In this document: one piece after another, positions 35,330 to 47,352 of the stretch | Position numbering within the stretch: position 1 is the first letter of the stretch | Layout: each line of letters starts with the position of its first letter | Source of the DNA: Ilex aquifolium | Taxonomy: Eukaryota; Streptophyta; Magnoliopsida; Aquifoliales; Aquifoliaceae | Assembly: GCA_951799425.1 (NCBI GenBank) | Contig: OX637397.1 | Location: 2,905,001-2,969,000, forward strand | Direction: 5' to 3' | DNA: 64,000 bases | Position numbers and translations under genes: made by a program | Notes under the pieces: generated by a model | The model's input: only the letters and a program-made list of their open reading frames with translations | The model's database searches: none | Told to the model about the DNA's origin: nothing

Positions 35330-38300
35330 CTATGACATGATCTCCAGAGCCTCTCTTGTTTGCCCAAGTATATTGAATACTGTTGCTGCAATATGAGATG
35401 GTGTGAGACCAGCTTGGGCCAGTTGGTCAGCAGGGGATCCATGGTCAATGTACCGATCAGGAAGAACCAGTGGTCTCCACTGCAGTAAGTTTCAAGGACA
35501 CAAAGTGAGTGCTCTATAGCAGAGTCCAATGCAAGCTTTCTCTTGACAAAAAAACAATAAATACTCAAATACATTGGATAAAAAAAAAACATATAGGATG
35601 TCTCTTCATGTTGTCTGTTGGTATACATTTGATAGAAAGGTCTACAATCTTTGCAGAATTCCAACAATATGCACTTTGGCATTTACCAATTTCAAGCAGT
35701 TTTTTTGTAAATGCACAGTTCTAGATTCAAGCATCTTTAAACCAAGGATAAAAGGTTCATTATGTCACCACCCCGAAACGTTTTGGTTTTCATGAGCTTT
35801 GAATATTGAAATTTTCATGTTTTGAGAGGATCAAGGATTGACAATGTTTTGGGAATATTGTTTTTATCAGTTAGTTGATAGATTGGTACTTTGGTTTTCA
35901 GATGTAATTGAAGGTTATAGTTACCTTTTGTGGAATTTATTTGGCTATTGAATTATTGGTGGTTAACATATGGTTCAGAAACTCCACAATTAGCAGAGAC
36001 AGATATGGCTGATTAAAAGATCCGGGAGAGAGGGTGGATTGGTAGAATCAGGAGGCCAACGAGAGGGCTATGATGGCGTATAGACGGTCAATGGGTTACA
36101 TCAGGGTTGTCCTAGAGAAGGGTAAGCTCTCTCCAGTTAATGATAACTGTGTATCAGATACGTACCTTCACCTTTCCATCAAGAAGCCCATCTAGAGCCA
36201 TGAACTGAGCAACATGAGACCCAAACCCCCCGATTGATCCTTCTTCTACTGTGATCAAAACATCATGCGTTTTTGCCAGGCTGCGAATAAGAGCATGATC
36301 CAACGGTTTGCAGAAACGTGCATCTGCAACTGTTAACTGCAATCCATGGGGTTCTACTAAAGCAGCTGCAGCCAAACAGCTCTGTACTGCTGTTCCATAG
36401 CCCAAAAGTGCTATTCTCTCCCCTTCGATCAATATCCGGCCTTTTCCAACCTGTTGCAAAAATGTCAAAGCATATGTCAATTTTCGTTTTCTTCATACTT
36501 ACCCTTCGTTTTCCTTGATTTTGTTTGAACCATACCTCAAGAGGAATGCCTTTGTTCCCTGGTGGCAGCTCTGCACCAACCCCATTTCCTCTTGGGTATC
36601 GGAAACAGCTTGGTCTGTCATCTATGGCAGCAGCGGTTGCAACCATGTTAAAAAGCTCAGCCTCATCCGAAGGAGCCATCACCACCATGTTTGGGAGGCA
36701 TGCCATATAAGTGACATCAAAAGCACCACAATGTGTCGGACCATCTGCTCCAACCAGCCCAGCTCTGTCCATTGCAAACCTCACGGGTAGCTTCTGCAAA
36801 TCCACATCATGCACCACCTGTACCATAAAGCAAGAACATTTGTCCAATGTTTTGTATTCAGCAATTATCTAAACTTCATCAAATACTATTGCCAGAGAAG
36901 AAAAGTGGAGGTATTGCCTTGCCTGGTCATAAGCCCTTTGCAAGAAAGATGAGTAGATTGCACAAAAAGGTTTAAGGCCCTCACAGGCTAATCCTGCAGC
37001 AAAAGTTACAGCATGCTGCTCTGCTATCCCAACATCAAAGCACCGTGCAGGGAAGCGGCGAAGGAAAAGATTCAAGCCCGTTCCACCTCCCATTGCTGCA
37101 TGGATTGCAACAATGTTTTTGTCTGCCTCTGCTTCTGCAATCAAAGCTTCTGCAAAGTACGTTGTGTAAGACTGCGTTTTAGCACTGACTTTGAGTTGCT
37201 TTCCAGTTGCCGGATCAAACTTGGCCACTCCTGCAAGAATATAACACAGGTACAGTTTAAAGTTCCACTTTGTATATTTCGTTGTAAATATAACGAGACT
37301 CAATGATCAATTTCATAATTGGAATAAATAGGTGATGATTGATGAATTGCTATATATCAATCTGAAGAATTCTCAACTCTACTTCATAAATATGCAACCA
37401 ATGTATCTACCATGATACTTGTCTGCAGCTTTCTCAGCATATGGGTATCCTCTGCCTTTCTCTGTGACAACATGGATCAGCACTGGACCAGTTGATTTAG
37501 TACTCTTAACTTCTTTGAGAATGGCAATCAGATCATCTATGCTATGACCATCGACAGGACCTATATAATAGAGTCCAAGCTCTTCGAACAGTGTTGATCC
37601 AGAACCGCTGATCAACCCACGAGCATATTCATCAACTTTTGCTGCAAGTTCATGCATAGGCCCACCAATCTGCTTGGTAACTCCCTGAAACAATTTCAAT
37701 CACAACATAAAAGGCTTCAGTTTCAAAAGTCTAGAATACAGAGTGTTTTTTGTTTATTTTTACTCGGTGCATTATTACAAACCTTGGCAACTTCTCTTAA
37801 TTCCCTGAGAGGTCTGTTTGACTGCAACCTACTTAGAGCACTGCTCAAAGCTCCTACAGGTGGTATGGGACCATCCAAAGTAGCAGTGGGTAAAGAGACC
37901 TGTTTGTTGTCATTCAGAATAACAATCATGTCGGAGTCTAGGTAACCAGCATTGTTCATGGCTTCATAAGCCTGACCTGCTGTCATGGCACCATCACCTA
38001 TAACTGCGACTACTTTATTCTTTCTTCCTTTTAAATCTCTTCCAACAGCCATCCCTGTCCATTGAAAAGATCCCAAAGATAAACAACGAGCAATTTTTAT
38101 CAAACAGGGGCTCCAAATTTGGATCAGTAACAGAAGATAAGAAAATTTGAACACGAATAGGATGAATACAATGGTGTGCTATACTATTGAAGGGTGTACA
38201 TGGCGCAAGATGATCCATGGTTCTTACTCAATGAATCCATTGACTTATTTTATTGTATCATCATCACATTTCTAGTATGAATCCAAGGTTCTAATCAATT

Positions 38301-39970
38301 CATAGCCTCTTAACAAGAGAATTCTCAAAATCGCTTTTCTTTATCTTGGGGAAATCAAAAAATTCATTATCAACAAGACAACAACGTATCAAATCTTTTG
38401 ATCCACAAACCAATGGTAGTGGAAAATTCTGGAATATATACCTTCCAACAGCTAAAATACAATCATACAAGGAGTACTGAATAGCTATACTTAAAACTAT
38501 TCCAACTCAGAAATTAGAATTGTGGTTCTAGTTTCAGTCACAGTACTCAGTTGGAGTAGAGCAGAGGATTACCCAAGCCTGCTGAGATAGTGGTAGAACT
38601 GTGACCAGTCCCAAAACAATCATACTCACTCTCCGAGCGCTTGGTGAAACCTGCTAACCCATTGGTCTGTCTTATTGTGTGCATCTTGTCTCTTCTCCCA
38701 GTCAAGATTTTGTGTGGGTAAGACTGCAGAATATGAGCAGATGCAACCAAATTAAGCTTGAAGGGCAATTCTGCTGAGAGTATTTCCTATTTTTGCTAGT
38801 TAACTAAGTTAAGGAAAGCATAAGGCAAAATTGTCACCTGATGACCAACGTCCCAAAGTATTCTATCTTGAGGAGCATTGAAGACATAGTGAAGAGCCAC
38901 AGTAAGCTCAACAACACCCAAGCTTGAACCAAGGTGACCCCCAGTTTTAGAAACATTAAAGATGACATCGGACCGTAGCTCATCTGCAAGTTGTTTCAGT
39001 TCCTGCACCAAAGATTACAATCTACTGTTAAACAATAATATGCACATATATCACCTATAAGAAGTTCTACCAGTTCTAGTTTTATTCATCAAAGCTCATC
39101 CTAATCTCTATCGAGATTACTGCCTTAGCCCTGTCCTATCATCTTTATATTGAGGGATTTTCTGGGATTTATATCTTTATTGTCATTTTTTTTGTGGAAG
39201 CCCTTACCACTAGCTTTGATTAGATGTCAACCTTTGGATGCATCATTTGTTACTTTTTTTCCTTTTTTACGAGGAATGAACAAAATGATTTTTTTCGACC
39301 TTCAAGCCTATCGTAAGATTTTTTATTTACATATATATGCACGCGCGTGTGTGTGCACCCTTGTCACATATGCTATAGATAGCTATGTACCTTAGTGGAA
39401 AGATTTTTCATATGAATTGGATAGTTGATAGTATCCAAAAGAGGTGTGGGAGGTCTCTGAGAGTGATACTCTCCTCTCTCTGACAAGGATGCCCAAACAC
39501 CTCCTGACCTTTTCCTGACCTGTCAATTGAATCAGAACAAAAACAATCATTTCTTTTAAATTAAACTGATAGTTTGAGGATAAATACATTTTCAAATCAC
39601 TACCAACCTATAGAATCGACATAAATGCAGATAAAATATCACAGGGATTCTTGAAGACACAGATAATCCTATTTATACAAGTAACAATACCATTACTAAA
39701 CTTAGCTAACAAAAGAACAAAACTAAACAAAAACCCAGTCTTTAGCACAAGTGCAAGAACATGGGTAACTGGGTATACTTGGAATGAGTTTGTTCTGCTT
39801 GGTTATATCAGAAAAATAAAGGAATTTCAAACCTGATTGAGCTTATGCTGAGATTGACACTGAAGATCTGCTCCCCATAACAAATGGGAATAAAAAGAAT
39901 TCTGCTTTTGGAGATCTGAAGCAACTGCCCTGTTTAACTGCCCGGGGAATGCAAATGCACAGAGAGCCAT
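35330..39970 (-). CDS. DXS: 1-deoxy-D-xylulose-5-phosphate synthase, plastid
   Basis: First, rate-setting step of the plastid MEP isoprenoid pathway: pyruvate plus glyceraldehyde-3-phosphate to DXP, using thiamine diphosphate. Ten exons: 39970-39833, 39519-39391, 39002-38838, 38723-38573, 38054-37783, 37684-37411, 37230-36923, 36817-36536, 36450-36166 and 35479-35330, giving 717 aa, the family length. Residues 1 to about 58 are a Ser/Gln-rich transit peptide; the ThDP motif GDG is at 214-216, catalytic Glu at 447 (GIAEQHA) and DRAG at 496-499. Sequence is of the class I (CLA1/DXS1) housekeeping type. The start [10 protein letters not shown] matches family N-termini; an in-frame ATG three codons upstream (39979) is possible. 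Intron 7 has a GC donor. Confidence 0.96.
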
Positions 39971-40199
39971 TGCGGGCATAGATTTATGTGAACTACAAGG
40001 TGAACTTGAGAAACCCCAGAGCAGCAGGGGACAGGTTCAAATAAAACCAACCCAGAAAATGAAACCAAGTTCAGACTTTTGCAAGAGAGAGAGAGAGAGT
40101 GGGAGGGGAAAGCCTGTCTTCCCACTTCCAAATGCTGTTGATAGTGCAACTACTGGTGTCGGAATTTGCAATTAAAAACTGTGTGTGTGTGGGTGTGTG

Positions 40200-40203
<4 letters not shown>

Positions 40204-40238
<35 letters not shown>
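40204..40238. repeat. GA microsatellite in DXS leader/promoter
   Basis: A GA run of about 35 bp follows a GT-rich stretch, 235 bp before the DXS start codon. GA/CT tracts are common in plant 5' leaders; a smaller one lies at 40086-40101. Confidence 0.8.
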
Positions 40239-40371
40239 AATCTAAGAGGGCAAGAGTGGATGACAACAGATTTGAACAAGGAAGTCCTTAAGAACCAATT
40301 TGGTGGTCTTTCGAGAGCATTTTTTGCAGTACTATTTTGCTACAATATTATTATTTGTAGTAGAGTAAATT

Positions 40372-40680
40372 TCATTTTTCCCCCTGAAATATACAAAATT
40401 TTGTAATTTATCCTTTAAAGAATTAATTTTCTTATATTATCCCCTCAAAAAAAAAATAAAAACGTTATAGTGTGGTTCATGGTCATATTTTCATTTAGTC
40501 GTCTGTCTATTTTATCATGTGATTGATTTGGTACAAAACAGACGGACGATCAAACGAAAATAAGACAATAGACTATATTATGATGTTTTTATTTTTTTTA
40601 AAGGGATAATGTAAAAAATTAATCATTCAGGGAAAAATTGAAATTTTTTGTATTTTTGAAGGGACAAAATGAAAATTTTC
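40372..40680. mobile_element. MITE upstream of DXS
   Basis: Inverted arms: the left begins AAATTTCATTTTTCCCCCTG and the right, on the minus strand, AAAATTTTCATTTTGTCCCTT. Inside are GACGGAC-type inverted words. About 310 bp, non-coding, no clear target duplication. Confidence 0.6.
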
Positions 40681-40689
40681 CTTTGTGGG

Positions 40690-42734
40690 TATGTTTTGAA
40701 CCAGAGCAGAGTTGAACAATTAGAATTGGAAGGCCTCTTGCTATTGGGCCACGTCATCGGAAATCACAAAACGGATAGAAGAAACATGATAATGTGTATC
40801 TATCTTTTTGGTAAAAGTCAGCATCACTTTCTCCTCTTCTTCTTTTTTTTTTTTTTTTCTTTTTTGGGAGTTGACACTCGTAAAAAATTATAGTTTCATT
40901 CATAAAAGTGTATAAATTTATCCCAAAAATTAATAATTTATAGTTCAATACCACAAAAAAAAAAAAAAACCTTTAGATAAATCGATTTATCCCATTTTCA
41001 TTCATGGTGCTTTTTGACTACTCTTCAAGGCTACAACTGCCTCCACGTTCGTTTTTGGATAAAATTATGTATACCGAATCATCTGTAGTCGTTGGATTAA
41101 TGATAAGACACAATAATTCAGCGATTGCGAATGATTTGATGCACACGTTTAGCGTGTATAGCATTGCTATTCTTTTTTTTTTTTAGCTGCATTTTTGCGA
41201 ATATAATGCAAAAGTGATTTTTTAGTATTTCTGTGTCAATTTTTTTGTTATTTGTTTTTTTTTTATTTAATTATGGTGTTATGCTCCACTTGGTATGTTA
41301 TTGGATCTATCTATGTACATTGATGTGAGCCAAAGTGGCAATGGATTATGACATGAGAGGTTCTTCTTTCTTTATTCGGGAGAGAGAAGTCAACGAGTAG
41401 TGTGTATTGCGTGATTCTACTATTTTCTTTTTTCCTTGGAGATACTAGAGTGGTTGGACGTTGGACTAGGATAGAATTCAATTTCCCAACCAAAAAACGA
41501 GTGATGTGCTTATCTTGCATTGAATATTAAACAACTCACTCTTCTAAACATGTTTATCGTTTAACATGTCATGGTCACACAACACCTCAATGATTATTAT
41601 GAACTTAATCGTTTCCTCTCAAAATCTGGTATACATTATATTCTCTTTGTACCTTTATACTAACAATTTTTTTTCTCTTTTTTAATACATTTGGTGGGAG
41701 GGATGAAAAAAGAGAAGAAAGAAAAAGTGGGAGGAATTGATTTTCCATCTATGAGTAAAAGAAAACCTTTTTCCATCCTTTTTGTTTGGTTGGTGGGATA
41801 AAAAATAGGAGGATTGGATGATTCTAATGTTATGTTTGGTAAAGAGAAGGAAAGGAAACAAAAAATATTATTGGCTTATTTTACCATAATTTATATAATA
41901 AGATAGTTAGGTTTTTGAACTTATGGGGGGTATAATTTCCCCCTAAAATTTCACACTCCCCCCCCCCTCCCAAATTTACAAACTCAACACAAATACTCCA
42001 CAACACACACTCATTATATATACACAGACACTTATTATATACACACTCCAGCTGTACACACACTTCAATATACACATAGTATCATAGTTTAGTATACAGT
42101 GACTTCAGTCACTGAGTATCACTAGTATCCTTAAATGTTACCTACATGCATTCTCTTGGTATATTTTTTTTAATTACATAAATATTTATAAGGTCTCGTA
42201 CACATAGAATCATTTCAAACGATATAAATTAAAAAAAAAAAATAAGAATACACTTCACAAATTAAAAAATATAAAATTATCTTTATTGCATCAAATGTGG
42301 AGGAATATATCCAATGTATGAAAAAAAAAAACAAAAAACAAAACAAAGATGTGTCTAGTAAAAACTCACAAAGTGAACAAGCAACATCCACGTGGCTAAT
42401 TTTAGACCAAAAGGGCTAAAACCATACCATGGATATGTAAGCTTTGAAGGGCATAATAGTAAACGAATTCAACACCGTCCAAGTTCTCCATTTTCCACTC
42501 AGCATTTTCCCTTCCTACCAAACAGAGGGTTCACGTGGAGAACGATATTGGTAATGTGATGGTCATTTTCCATGCTTGGCTTTGATTGAAATTTGAACAG
42601 CATGGCCTTAGACAAAACATGTCTTGTTGAGCCCTTTGGATCAGTAAGAGTACACTAGAGGCCCATGATGTTGTGTTTCATACCATAAATTATAGAGGGG
42701 TTACGAAGTTTTCAACGTCCTTTGCCCACTTTTT
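40690..42734. other. Gene-free spacer upstream of DXS
   Basis: AT-rich with homopolymers and CA/TA microsatellites (41950-42080). Short open frames only; nothing recognised. Possible old transposon debris, not classified. Confidence 0.5.
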
Positions 42735-43610
42735 CTTGTGTTTATACAAGGTCTTTTAATTGTGTGGTGACACATTCGAGTTTTAGTGAATTTTTGTTAA
42801 AAAATATTTTATTTATATTCAATTTATTTATTAATTCGTGTTATATCGAATTTTTATTCAATATAAATCGTGTATAATCGACATATAAACAAGACGTATT
42901 ATATATTTACTAGTTATTGTCTGTGCCTGAAGGCACAGAGTGATAAAAAATGGTAAATAATAAACATATTTGTATTCATATCCAAAATCAAATCACAAAT
43001 ATAGTGGAGAGATAAATGAATTTAAGTATCGGTTTTAGTGGGAGTGAGAGGTGGTAGTGGTAGGAGACGGTGATGGTGGTGGTGGTGGTGGTGGTGGCAG
43101 CAGCGGTGGTGGCGACGGTGAGGGTGGCGACAGTGATGGTGGTGGTGGTGGCGGCGAGGGTGGTGGTGGTAGAGGTGGCGGTGGTAGAGGTAGTGGTGTG
43201 GTGGTTTCAAACACTATTTTTTTTTTTAAAGTACTTATGAGAAATAATTTCTAAAAGTACTTTTAAAAAATAACTCCAAACACACCCTTAGAGGCCTATT
43301 TTTTCTATTAAATTTAGGGTTATAATATTAGCCGTTAGATTAATTTTAAAGTAAAATTTAAAGCGATCTCAACCGCGAAAAGCAAAAGTCATTTTGTTTA
43401 TCTTTTGAGATTTGAATTGTAAGTTACTTTATTATATAGATTTTAATTAATTTCACATGTATCTACGATTCGAGTCCACTCGTTTACGAAACGAATGATT
43501 TAAAAAAAACTTAAAATCTCTAATTTTGTATCGTATTAACAGATTGTGTCATTTTTTTCAAAGTTCACACGTTAAACCAATATAAATTTTTTTAACACCA
43601 ACTCTTTGTT
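42735..43610 (-). repeat. Family E repeat split by a Helitron
   Basis: The left half ends with GTATAATCGACATATAAAC and ATTATATATTTA; the right half resumes at 43441 with TTTTAATTAATTTCAC and continues CGAGTCCACTCGTTTACGAA. Removing 42910-43440 restores the same order of words as family E at 1005-1372 and 61607-61935 (reverse strand). The interruption is therefore younger than the repeat. Confidence 0.75.
42910..43440 (-). mobile_element. Non-autonomous Helitron, copy 1
   Basis: Read on the minus strand it begins TCTATATAATAAAG and ends with the hairpin CTGTGCC-TTCA-GGCACAG, seven bases, then CTAG. It sits between A and T with no target duplication, which are the Helitron hallmarks. There is no Rep/helicase gene. 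A GGT/GGC trinucleotide array (about 43047-43200) lies near the 3' end. Flanked by a split family E repeat. Confidence 0.88.
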
Positions 43611-43848
43611 AAATGAAATGCAAAAAATGTCAGTGTCTGACACATGAGAGTATTGACACTGCCCCACCACTAGCAGCAGAACTCGCCCCACCACACCCAT
43701 CAACACTTACAACACCAATGCCAGCTCCATTCCCATCCTTCTCGTCCATACGTCCATCTAGCAATTACAAATTCTTCTCCTCAATATAACAGTTTCAAAT
43801 TCAAAACATTTTTTTCGGTAACTAAATAATTAAAATTCTAAACATTAC

Positions 43849-45193
43849 GGGTGCAGCTCCTCTGCTGTGAATAAAAAACAGCATAGTATGCTGTTAATTA
43901 AAACGCCGTCGTTTTAGTTAGTTTTGCACAGGAAAACAAATCCCCCAAAAACAAGTTCTCAAAGTCTTTATCGGGAGGTTCCCTCTACAAAACATGAAGG
44001 CTTCTCTCTCTAAAAAGGTCTTTCCTCTAGTCTCAGCTGAGTCTACCGGTCATTATGTCTTTTACTCCATTGTGCCGCTACCGGAGAACTCATCCTCCTC
44101 CACCTTCACTATTATACTATTGTGTTTCATTTGGTTTCTCGATTATATCAACTATCAATCATCAATATCAGTGGAGAAATGAATTTCAATTCCTTCTTGT
44201 TTGGAGTCCCATTGAAGCAAAAAGGAACAGGGTGTAAAATCAAGCTTCATGGTCAATAATGGGGAAGCTCAGGTGTTGAAGCAGATGGGTAAAGGGCCTA
44301 ACAGGCACTGATGAATTGAATTTCGGTGATAGCCCATGTTGCATCCAAATTCATGATCTTACTGTCTGTAGTTTGGCAGTCAATGAAAATTATCCCTCCG
44401 TTCAAATTTATATGTATGTTTGATATCAATAAATGGCGAATTTAGACCCAAAGAGAAGTCTTTTCTCTGCACTCCCTTGCACAATCTCTCTGCACACTCA
44501 AGACCCATGATTCTCTCTCTCTCTCTCTCCCTATTAAATTTTACTACAAATTTCTGGGTAAAATCAAAATGGTGAGTGCCAACGACTAAGCACCCAGTGA
44601 ACAAGAACTACCATCCCTCATCCTGATTTTCAGAGAAGAAGCTTGCGGAAAGAGAGACATATCGCAGGTCTTAAATGTGTTATAGATGGAGATTGTGGGT
44701 GTTGATAAGGTTATAAATGATACAATACAACACTTGTTCAAATTTCCTAGGGAGGGAATTTTATAGAAAGACATTAGTAGTAAAATTATGAAAGAGAACC
44801 AGAGAAACATGGGCCCCAAATGTGAGGAGTTCGTGTAAAGAGGGCAGAGAAGGCACATGGCACAGGAAACACAAATCGAAGGTCTTATGATTGTCACAAG
44901 AGGAAAGGCTGAAGGAGCTTATTGCAGAGAATGAAGGCGGTGGACATTACAATTGGAGCAAAGCCTTATAGGGACAAAGAAGAAAAGTGGATGGGCACAG
45001 TGAAGGGATTGTAGGAACTGCAAGTAACTCAGTCAGCAAGTGAGGCAGGAGAGGAGAGTGCTGAGACCCGGATGGAAGCGGAGAGTGCCTAAGAACAAAG
45101 CGCTATCGTTTCACTTTAAATGGATGAAACGTTGCCGTTTCATTTAACAGCATAGTGTGCTGTTTTTTGCTAACAGCAGACGAGCCGGACCCC
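43849..45193. mobile_element. 1.3-kb TIR element, probably Mutator-like
   Basis: Inverted ends of about 68 bp at roughly 80% identity by eye: both contain CTGCTGT, AAAAAACAGCA, TATGCTGTTAA and an AAACG-CG-CGTTT motif. The interior of about 1.2 kb has less AT bias than its surroundings and several frames of 60-100 codons that I do not recognise; a captured gene fragment is possible. No target duplication was found. Confidence 0.6.
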
Positions 45194-47175
45194 TGTGGAG
45201 TATGCGTGTGTGCTCATGTGAGCCTTTTGGAGGGTGGATGACATTGAGTTGAGACTTATAAAGAGGTGAGAGGTGGTTTCTGGGGGATGGGTTTCTAGAA
45301 AGTCTCATAGGGAGGGGTGGCTGCCAGTTTTAGGGGAGGGCCACCGATGTTCAGGTGGTGTCGGGGGAATGGTGGGTAAAAGGGGTGTGGTCTCCGATGT
45401 AGTGCTGCTATGCTGGGTGTTAAAACATTATCTTCCTGTGAACCCATCTGAATCATCAGTCTCATGCGATCATATTCGTCGGTAAAATCAAGCAAGAAGA
45501 GACATCAACAAAAGATGAATCCTAATGTTTTCAGCTAGATGGCATCACCGAAACCACATGTGCAAAACCCTCCAAAGATCTGGCGCTTGTCCACTTAAGT
45601 CTTCAACAGTGATTAGCCACCACTAACAGAGATGCAAGGAAAAAAAAACATGTACAAAGAAGAGCATAGCGTCTCCTTTCCTTCCATATCATATTGACAT
45701 TTCATACGTAACTCATTAGCTCAAATTAACATTTCATATATATTGACACTCAACCATATTCATCGACTCATCAAAGATCATTACCAATTCACAGACACTA
45801 ACCACATTCTCATAACGAGGAATAAAGTGACAACCTTATAATTTTGTAACTCTCTATATGGTGTATATTTTCACTTAGATAATAAGGACATGTGACAAGG
45901 GAACTTTAAGGAATCCTTCTACCTAGTTGACCCAGCCCAACAGATTTTACATTTGCAATTGTGTACCTCAACAAACTACCATCTCAACAAACTTAGTAAA
46001 GTAAATAAGACGAGTATTAATTATAATATTAAAACTATTTTCCAACTTGAGCAATAGGATTTCAATCCATAACACATGGACACAATCATGAGTATTCTCT
46101 CCTACCATAGGAGGCATGGACACTCCTTTCAACATCTCCTAGTCTTTTTATGTCATCCATATGACTTAATATGCCCATGTATAAACTCCTGTCACGCGTG
46201 CCTGGATGACAATATCAAAACCACATGAAATCCATATATGTAGTAGCACCCTCAGGTCAAAGGACTTTTGCATCATGTTCTCTGAATTAGTCTTCCACAT
46301 GACAGTGTTAAGTCCAAGACTTGTTCAATGATGGTCTAGTTTGGTGTGTGTGATCCTACAAACACAATGTTCACAAAGAGTCTCCACTTTGGTGGCTGAG
46401 ACCCAGCCACCCTATCACTTATAGTAGTTCAACAGGTGACTAATTTGAGTGATTTTACAACTATCTTTACATAAGCATGTTTTGAACCCACGCTATTACA
46501 ATGAGAAACATGGGTCTAAAACACGCTTTTATGGAGATATTAGAAACCATATCTCCATATTGTCTTAAAAAATGATTTTTTGACAGGAGTAGACTCGGTA
46601 GTAGAAGACTCGTCTAAAAGAATGCAGACAGAGACTGTAGGAGGATCATCTACTGCAGACGAAGCAAAACCCTCCCGTCAACTATGAATGATCCCCATCG
46701 TCAATTTGATTTCCATGCAGTATAACTGAACATATTATGTCATCCACTGTGAAATGAATAACTATACGATGTAGTTAAAAACAAAATCCAACTTTGAAGG
46801 GCATGAAATTTTAAGCGTGTTCAAACAAAACCAAGAAGATAACATAGCTGAAGAGATCAATTTTCTTCTGGCAACAATGACATTCCAACTAAAGTGAAAA
46901 AATTCATAACGTATTGAATCAAATCACTCAGGATGCACCAATGATCATGAAAAATTTAGAAGATTGAGAGACTAATTGCACATGAAGATGACGTGGTTTC
47001 AGTAATACGCGATCAAACATGTCAAATCAAACCCAAAATTAAGCATAAATAACAATACTTATTGAGCTGAATTTCGTTTGAAAATTGGTTTGCAGAAAAT
47101 AACAACATAACATTTATCAAAGATAAAGTGTCTGAGAACAAGTAGGATCTAACCACGGATGGAGCACCATTTCAA
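45194..47175. other. Gene-free spacer downstream of L33
   Basis: No gene recognised. From about 45650 to 46560 the text has moderate GC and few long frames, resembling degenerate retroelement or leader sequence, but I see no primer-binding site, LTR boundary or protease/RT motif. The L33 3' UTR occupies the right end. Confidence 0.45.
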
Positions 47176-47352
47176 TCACTTCATCTTGGCCTCGGTGAAC
47201 AGAACGTGACGATTCACACGAGGATCATATTTCCGAAACTCGAGCTTTGTAGGGATTCTGCGAGGATTCTTCCTCTTCACGTAGAAAAATCCAGTCCCAG
47301 CAGCCGAAACAAGCCTGATGAACATTGTAGCCTGCTTCTTCTTGTCCCCCAT
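47176..47352 (-). CDS. Mitochondrial ribosomal protein bL33
   Basis: A 58-aa intronless coding region, MGDKKKQATMFIRLVSAAGT through RHVLFTEAKMK, followed by TGA. It has the L33 signature: Gly-Thr-Gly-Phe-Phe-Tyr, then Lys-Arg-Lys-Asn and Leu-Glu-Phe-Arg-Lys-Tyr-Asp-Pro. L33 is a small zinc-less protein of the large ribosomal subunit. As plastid L33 is encoded in the plastid genome, a nuclear copy without transit extension is most likely mitochondrial (Arabidopsis At5g18790/At3g06320, from memory). AAACCCTA at 47403-47410 (+) is a telo-box-like motif common upstream of plant ribosomal protein genes. It is divergent from NDUFA8. Confidence 0.93.
   Translation of the reverse strand: MGDKKKQATMFIRLVSAAGTGFFYVKRKNPRRIPTKLEFRKYDPRVNRHVLFTEAKMK

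Noticed and set aside
39934..40149. 71-codon frame overlapping the DXS start
   Set aside because: It is another frame of DXS exon 1 and leader; the DXS frame matches the family and all later exons.
45650..46560. Suspected LTR retrotransposon or old viral insertion
   Set aside because: No LTR pair, primer-binding site, RT or protease motif could be recognised.
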